From PNMQ01 sp964478775 (lineage in GTDB: Bacteria > Pseudomonadota > Alphaproteobacteria > Paracaedibacterales > CAIOTO01): a DNA stretch of 52,821 bases. Both the position numbers and the translations under genes were made by a program. Of this stretch, positions 50,647 through 52,821 are shown piece after piece. Each line of letters starts with the position of its first letter. The first letter of the stretch is position 1. The DNA lies in assembly GCA_964478775.1 (NCBI GenBank), contig CAYZJC010000008.1:1-52821 (forward strand), in the 5' to 3' direction. The notes under the pieces were generated by a model that was given only the letters and a program-made list of their open reading frames with translations, made no database searches and was not told the origin of the DNA.

Positions 50647-51453
50647 ATGTGGGTTTTGGTCAACAGAAGCTTAATGGAAGAAAAAGCAACAACTTTACAA
50701 TGCCTCAATCGCGGTCTTCAAGTAGGCGATAGTGTTTTCACCACCATAAGGGCACAAGATGGTAAGCTTTTATTCTGGCCTCAACACGTTGAACGCCTCA
50801 CAAAAGACGCCCATACATTTGGCCTTACTTTTAATTCTCAAGGCTTATATGAGGCTATTCAACATCTACTTGAACATGAAAACCTCACACAAGGGTTAAC
50901 GCGTGTGAGAATTACCCTTACGCGTACAAGTGAATATCGTGGCATTAGGTTAACAGGAACAGAAGAAGCTCTTGAAATCATTTCAGCCACCCCCATTACC
51001 CCACGCAACTCAAATGTGCATGTCATTATATCGAACTGGAAATGCAACCCAAATCTTACACTCTCTATGACAAAGCACAATGGTTATCAAGCTAATCAAT
51101 TGGCCTTAATGGAAGCGGTTGCACAAGGTTTTGATGATGCCTTGCTTATCAATCATGCCGGGAATATTGTAAGCGGAACATGCGCCAACATTTTTGTTCG
51201 CTTAAAGGGGGAAACGCATTGGAAGACCCCTAGATTACAAGAAGGGGCGCTACCAGGCATTATAAGACACTATCTGCTTTCACAAGATAATGTTCATGAA
51301 GGCACCATCACACCCCATAACATTCAAAACATTGAAGCCGCTTTTTTAACCAATAGTGTTTTGGGTTTAAATATTATTGGCAAACTTAATGATCAGCCCC
51401 TAGATATCAACCCAGCAAATTTCCCACAAATTAATTGGCCAACGGCAATATAG
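50647..51453 (+). CDS. pabC: class IV aminotransferase, probably 4-amino-4-deoxychorismate lyase
   Basis: A 268-residue fold-type IV PLP enzyme. The features fit PabC or a branched-chain or D-amino-acid transaminase: NRGLQVGDSVFTTIRAQDGK, RVRITLTRTSEYRG, the Schiff-base Lys in SMTKHNGYQANQLALMEAVA, GFDDALLINHAGNIVSGTCA and the phosphate loop before LQEGALPGIIRHYLL. The ATG has AAGAAG 8 bases upstream. The start (NRGLQVGDSVFTTIR) and short length favour the lyase that makes p-aminobenzoate for folate, alongside folK at 13224-13706. The exact substrate is not proven. Confidence 0.8.
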   Translation: MWVLVNRSLMEEKATTLQCLNRGLQVGDSVFTTIRAQDGKLLFWPQHVERLTKDAHTFGLTFNSQGLYEAIQHLLEHENLTQGLTRVRITLTRTSEYRGIRLTGTEEALEIISATPITPRNSNVHVIISNWKCNPNLTLSMTKHNGYQANQLALMEAVAQGFDDALLINHAGNIVSGTCANIFVRLKGETHWKTPRLQEGALPGIIRHYLLSQDNVHEGTITPHNIQNIEAAFLTNSVLGLNIIGKLNDQPLDINPANFPQINWPTAI

Positions 51454-51463
51454 ACCATATAAC

Positions 51464-51512
51464 AAAACCAGACAACAAGCGATACTTACCCACTTATTAA
51501 TCTGGTTTTATA
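51464..51512. terminator. long-loop inverted repeat, probable terminator between convergent genes
   Basis: AAACCAGA (51465-51472) pairs with TCTGGTTT (51501-51508), with a 28-base loop and a short T-rich tail on both strands. It separates pabC from the minus-strand repeat protein. Confidence 0.55.
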
Positions 51513-51534
51513 TATTCACTAACAATTAACCTTG

Positions 51535-52821
51535 TTATTTACTTGCAATGCCAGTTGTGGTTGCGGTTGTAGTTGTAGCTACATTTGCAGCTGTTGATAC
51601 GCCCACTTTTGTTTCAACCGTTGTTAAACGGGTCTTGACAGTTTCAGCTGTAATCCCTTTTGCAACAGGAATCGCTGTATTCGTCGTTGCGGTTGCAGAC
51701 TGCATTGTGCCCATACCCGCTACAGCTGTTGCTGTCACTTTAGGCATTTGCGCTGCTTTTGTTTCAACAGCAGTTAATCTTACGGGAATATCCTGCATTT
51801 GTGTTTGTGGCACTGTCACACCCAATTTCGCTTCAAGATTAATCAACCTTAAATTTGTTGCATTTGCTTCTGTTTGTGACATACCCGCAATGGTAGGATT
51901 GGGTATAAAGTCTGGTGTTGCGGCTGCAACAACGGCTGCTTTTGCAACTGGTGTTGCAGGTGTTGTGGAAGCAACAACGGCAGCTGTCGCGGCAGGTTTA
52001 GCTGCGGCATTCACTGCAACGCCAGCAGCCACTGCTGGTGCAACACCACCAACACCCATCATACCGCCGCCCATCATCATCGGGTTAGGGCCCATCATTG
52101 GGTTAGGTCCCATTGGGCCCATCATTCCACCTACACCGCCAACACCCATCATGCCACCGCCCATCATCATCGGGTTAGGGCCCATCATTGGGTTAGGTCC
52201 CATTGGGCCCATCATTCCACCTACACCGCCAACACCCATCATGCCACCGCCCATCATCATCGGGTTAGGGCCATATTGATAATTTGCCCCATGACGTATT
52301 GTTCCAGAATTATATTGGTTTTTCTTAGCTTTTTTCTTACCCTTTTTGACTTTCTTTTTTTTCTTCTTTTCTGTTTTAATTAATTTTTTATTAAGAGAAC
52401 ATGTTTCATTGGCAACTTTTACTTGTTTCGTTGCAACGTCTTTATAAAAATTTTCTTCAGCCATTGACTTTAGTAAGTCTTGTCTTAATTTGACGATCTC
52501 TTGTTGGTTCAACTGGTTTTCAACGCTGAGCTTCTTGATAGAGTCATTAAGTTGGCCTGGTGTTGCATTAGGATTGAGGGTAATTGAACTTGCACTTGAC
52601 TGCACATTCAGTTTATCAATCACAGTTTGTACACTATTTGGGTCTGTAATGGCTGACGCACTGACTCCTGAAGCAGCAACTGCTGGCGCAGCATTGACAA
52701 GAGGCGCAGCATTGACGACGGCTCCCGCTACAACAGGGGCAACGTTATTTGCGATTCCTACCGAAACACCAACTGGCTGTTCAGCTGAATTTACAGCATT
52801 TACAATAGGCGCAGGCGCATT
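51535..52821 (-). CDS. Gly/Met/Ala-rich repeat protein, N-terminus beyond the window
   Basis: The reading frame stays open to the right edge, so about 428 codons are visible and the true start is outside; a GTG at 52623 is not needed. From its N-terminal side it has an Ala/Val-rich region (VAPVVAGAVVNAAPLVNAAP), a charged coiled stretch with a Lys run (KTEKKKKKKVKKGKKKAKKN), and a glassy repeat zone of 30-residue units (GPNPMMMGGGMMGVGGVGG then MMGPMGPNPMM). An Ala/Thr/Val-rich tail follows (ATAAVVASTTPATPVAKAAV). Low complexity prevents family assignment. It could be a surface or structural protein. Confidence 0.7.
   Translation of the reverse strand, partial: NAPAPIVNAVNSAEQPVGVSVGIANNVAPVVAGAVVNAAPLVNAAPAVAASGVSASAITDPNSVQTVIDKLNVQSSASSITLNPNATPGQLNDSIKKLSVENQLNQQEIVKLRQDLLKSMAEENFYKDVATKQVKVANETCSLNKKLIKTEKKKKKKVKKGKKKAKKNQYNSGTIRHGANYQYGPNPMMMGGGMMGVGGVGGMMGPMGPNPMMGPNPMMMGGGMMGVGGVGGMMGPMGPNPMMGPNPMMMGGGMMGVGGVAPAVAAGVAVNAAAKPAATAAVVASTTPATPVAKAAVVAAATPDFIPNPTIAGMSQTEANATNLRLINLEAKLGVTVPQTQMQDIPVRLTAVETKAAQMPKVTATAVAGMGTMQSATATTNTAIPVAKGITAETVKTRLTTVETKVGVSTAANVATTTTATTTGIASK
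52051..52270. repeat. 90-bp in-frame tandem repeat
   Basis: The block CGGGTTAGGG recurs at 52081, 52171 and 52261, a spacing of exactly 90 bp (30 residues), with nearly identical units between. It codes the Gly/Met-rich zone. The near-perfect identity implies recent expansion or ongoing copy-number change. Confidence 0.93.

Noticed and set aside
52051..52270. CRISPR-like array in the 90-bp repeats
   Set aside because: The units are contiguous with no spacers and stay in frame in an open reading frame, so they are coding repeats.
52621..52623. GTG start for the Gly/Met-rich repeat protein
   Set aside because: The frame stays open upstream to the window edge with the same Ala/Val-rich style, so the true start is outside.

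Overview
The window looks like a draft contig of an alphaproteobacterium with a reduced, host-associated character, most like Holosporales or another intracellular alphaproteobacterial lineage. The assignment is an inference. It rests on AT-rich DNA, alphaproteobacterial gene groupings (phoH-ybeY-corC, eno-ftsB, aa3-type ctaC/D/B/E), and many secreted, repeat-rich or ankyrin-like proteins beside a slim housekeeping set. Four runs of N (391-453, 9130-9139, 19106-19205, 45831-45840) mark assembly gaps. At least two of them break genes that are probably intact.

Layout. 1-520: 5' part of trmD and a tRNA-Glu cut by a gap. 601-1163: remnant of an ISNCY-type insertion sequence. 1.5-4.0 kb: phoH-ybeY-corC. 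4.2-5.6 kb: UDP-glucose dehydrogenase. 5.8-7.5 kb: eno-ftsB. 7.5-10.4 kb: aroA overlapping lnt. 10.4-12.3 kb: a Lon-N-domain protein and a ZapE/AFG1 ATPase. 12.3-13.1 kb: rpmI-rplT with a clear promoter and structured leader. 13.2-18.4 kb: a tight five-gene run (flavin reductase, Do-like protease, dicarboxylate-type symporter, dnaQ, folK). 18.5-19.7 kb: a secreted J-domain protein with 49-residue tandem repeats. 20.1-21.1 kb: rpmH-rnpA-yidD. 21.2-30.3 kb: secreted proteins (two tandem paralogues, a lipoprotein, two ankyrin-like proteins) with znuA and nadK between them. 30.5-34.9 kb: PHA depolymerase, soluble lytic transglycosylase and a small exported protein. 35.1-42.0 kb: cytochrome oxidase genes with an FlhF-like GTPase among them and a DUF4153-like membrane protein behind. 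42.1-45.7 kb: an exported five-repeat protein and an MscS channel with a cyclic-nucleotide domain. 45.8-48.0 kb: a possible acquired module (truncated cupin regulator, YheO-like regulator, PLP aminotransferase) bounded by poor sequence and a solo IS end. 48.4-52.8 kb: a His-rich membrane protein, pyrH-frr, an aminodeoxychorismate-lyase-type gene and a Gly/Met-rich repeat protein that runs off the right edge.

Functionally, the core genes cover translation, cell-wall and lipoprotein maturation, respiration and nucleotide metabolism. The best candidates for unstudied biology are the exported proteins of 18.5-30.3 kb (J-domain plus helical repeats, ankyrin-like repeats with basic C-termini), the five-repeat protein at 42.1-44.1 kb, and the regulator/aminotransferase module next to the IS end. 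No CRISPR array, rRNA, prophage or recognised defence system was found.
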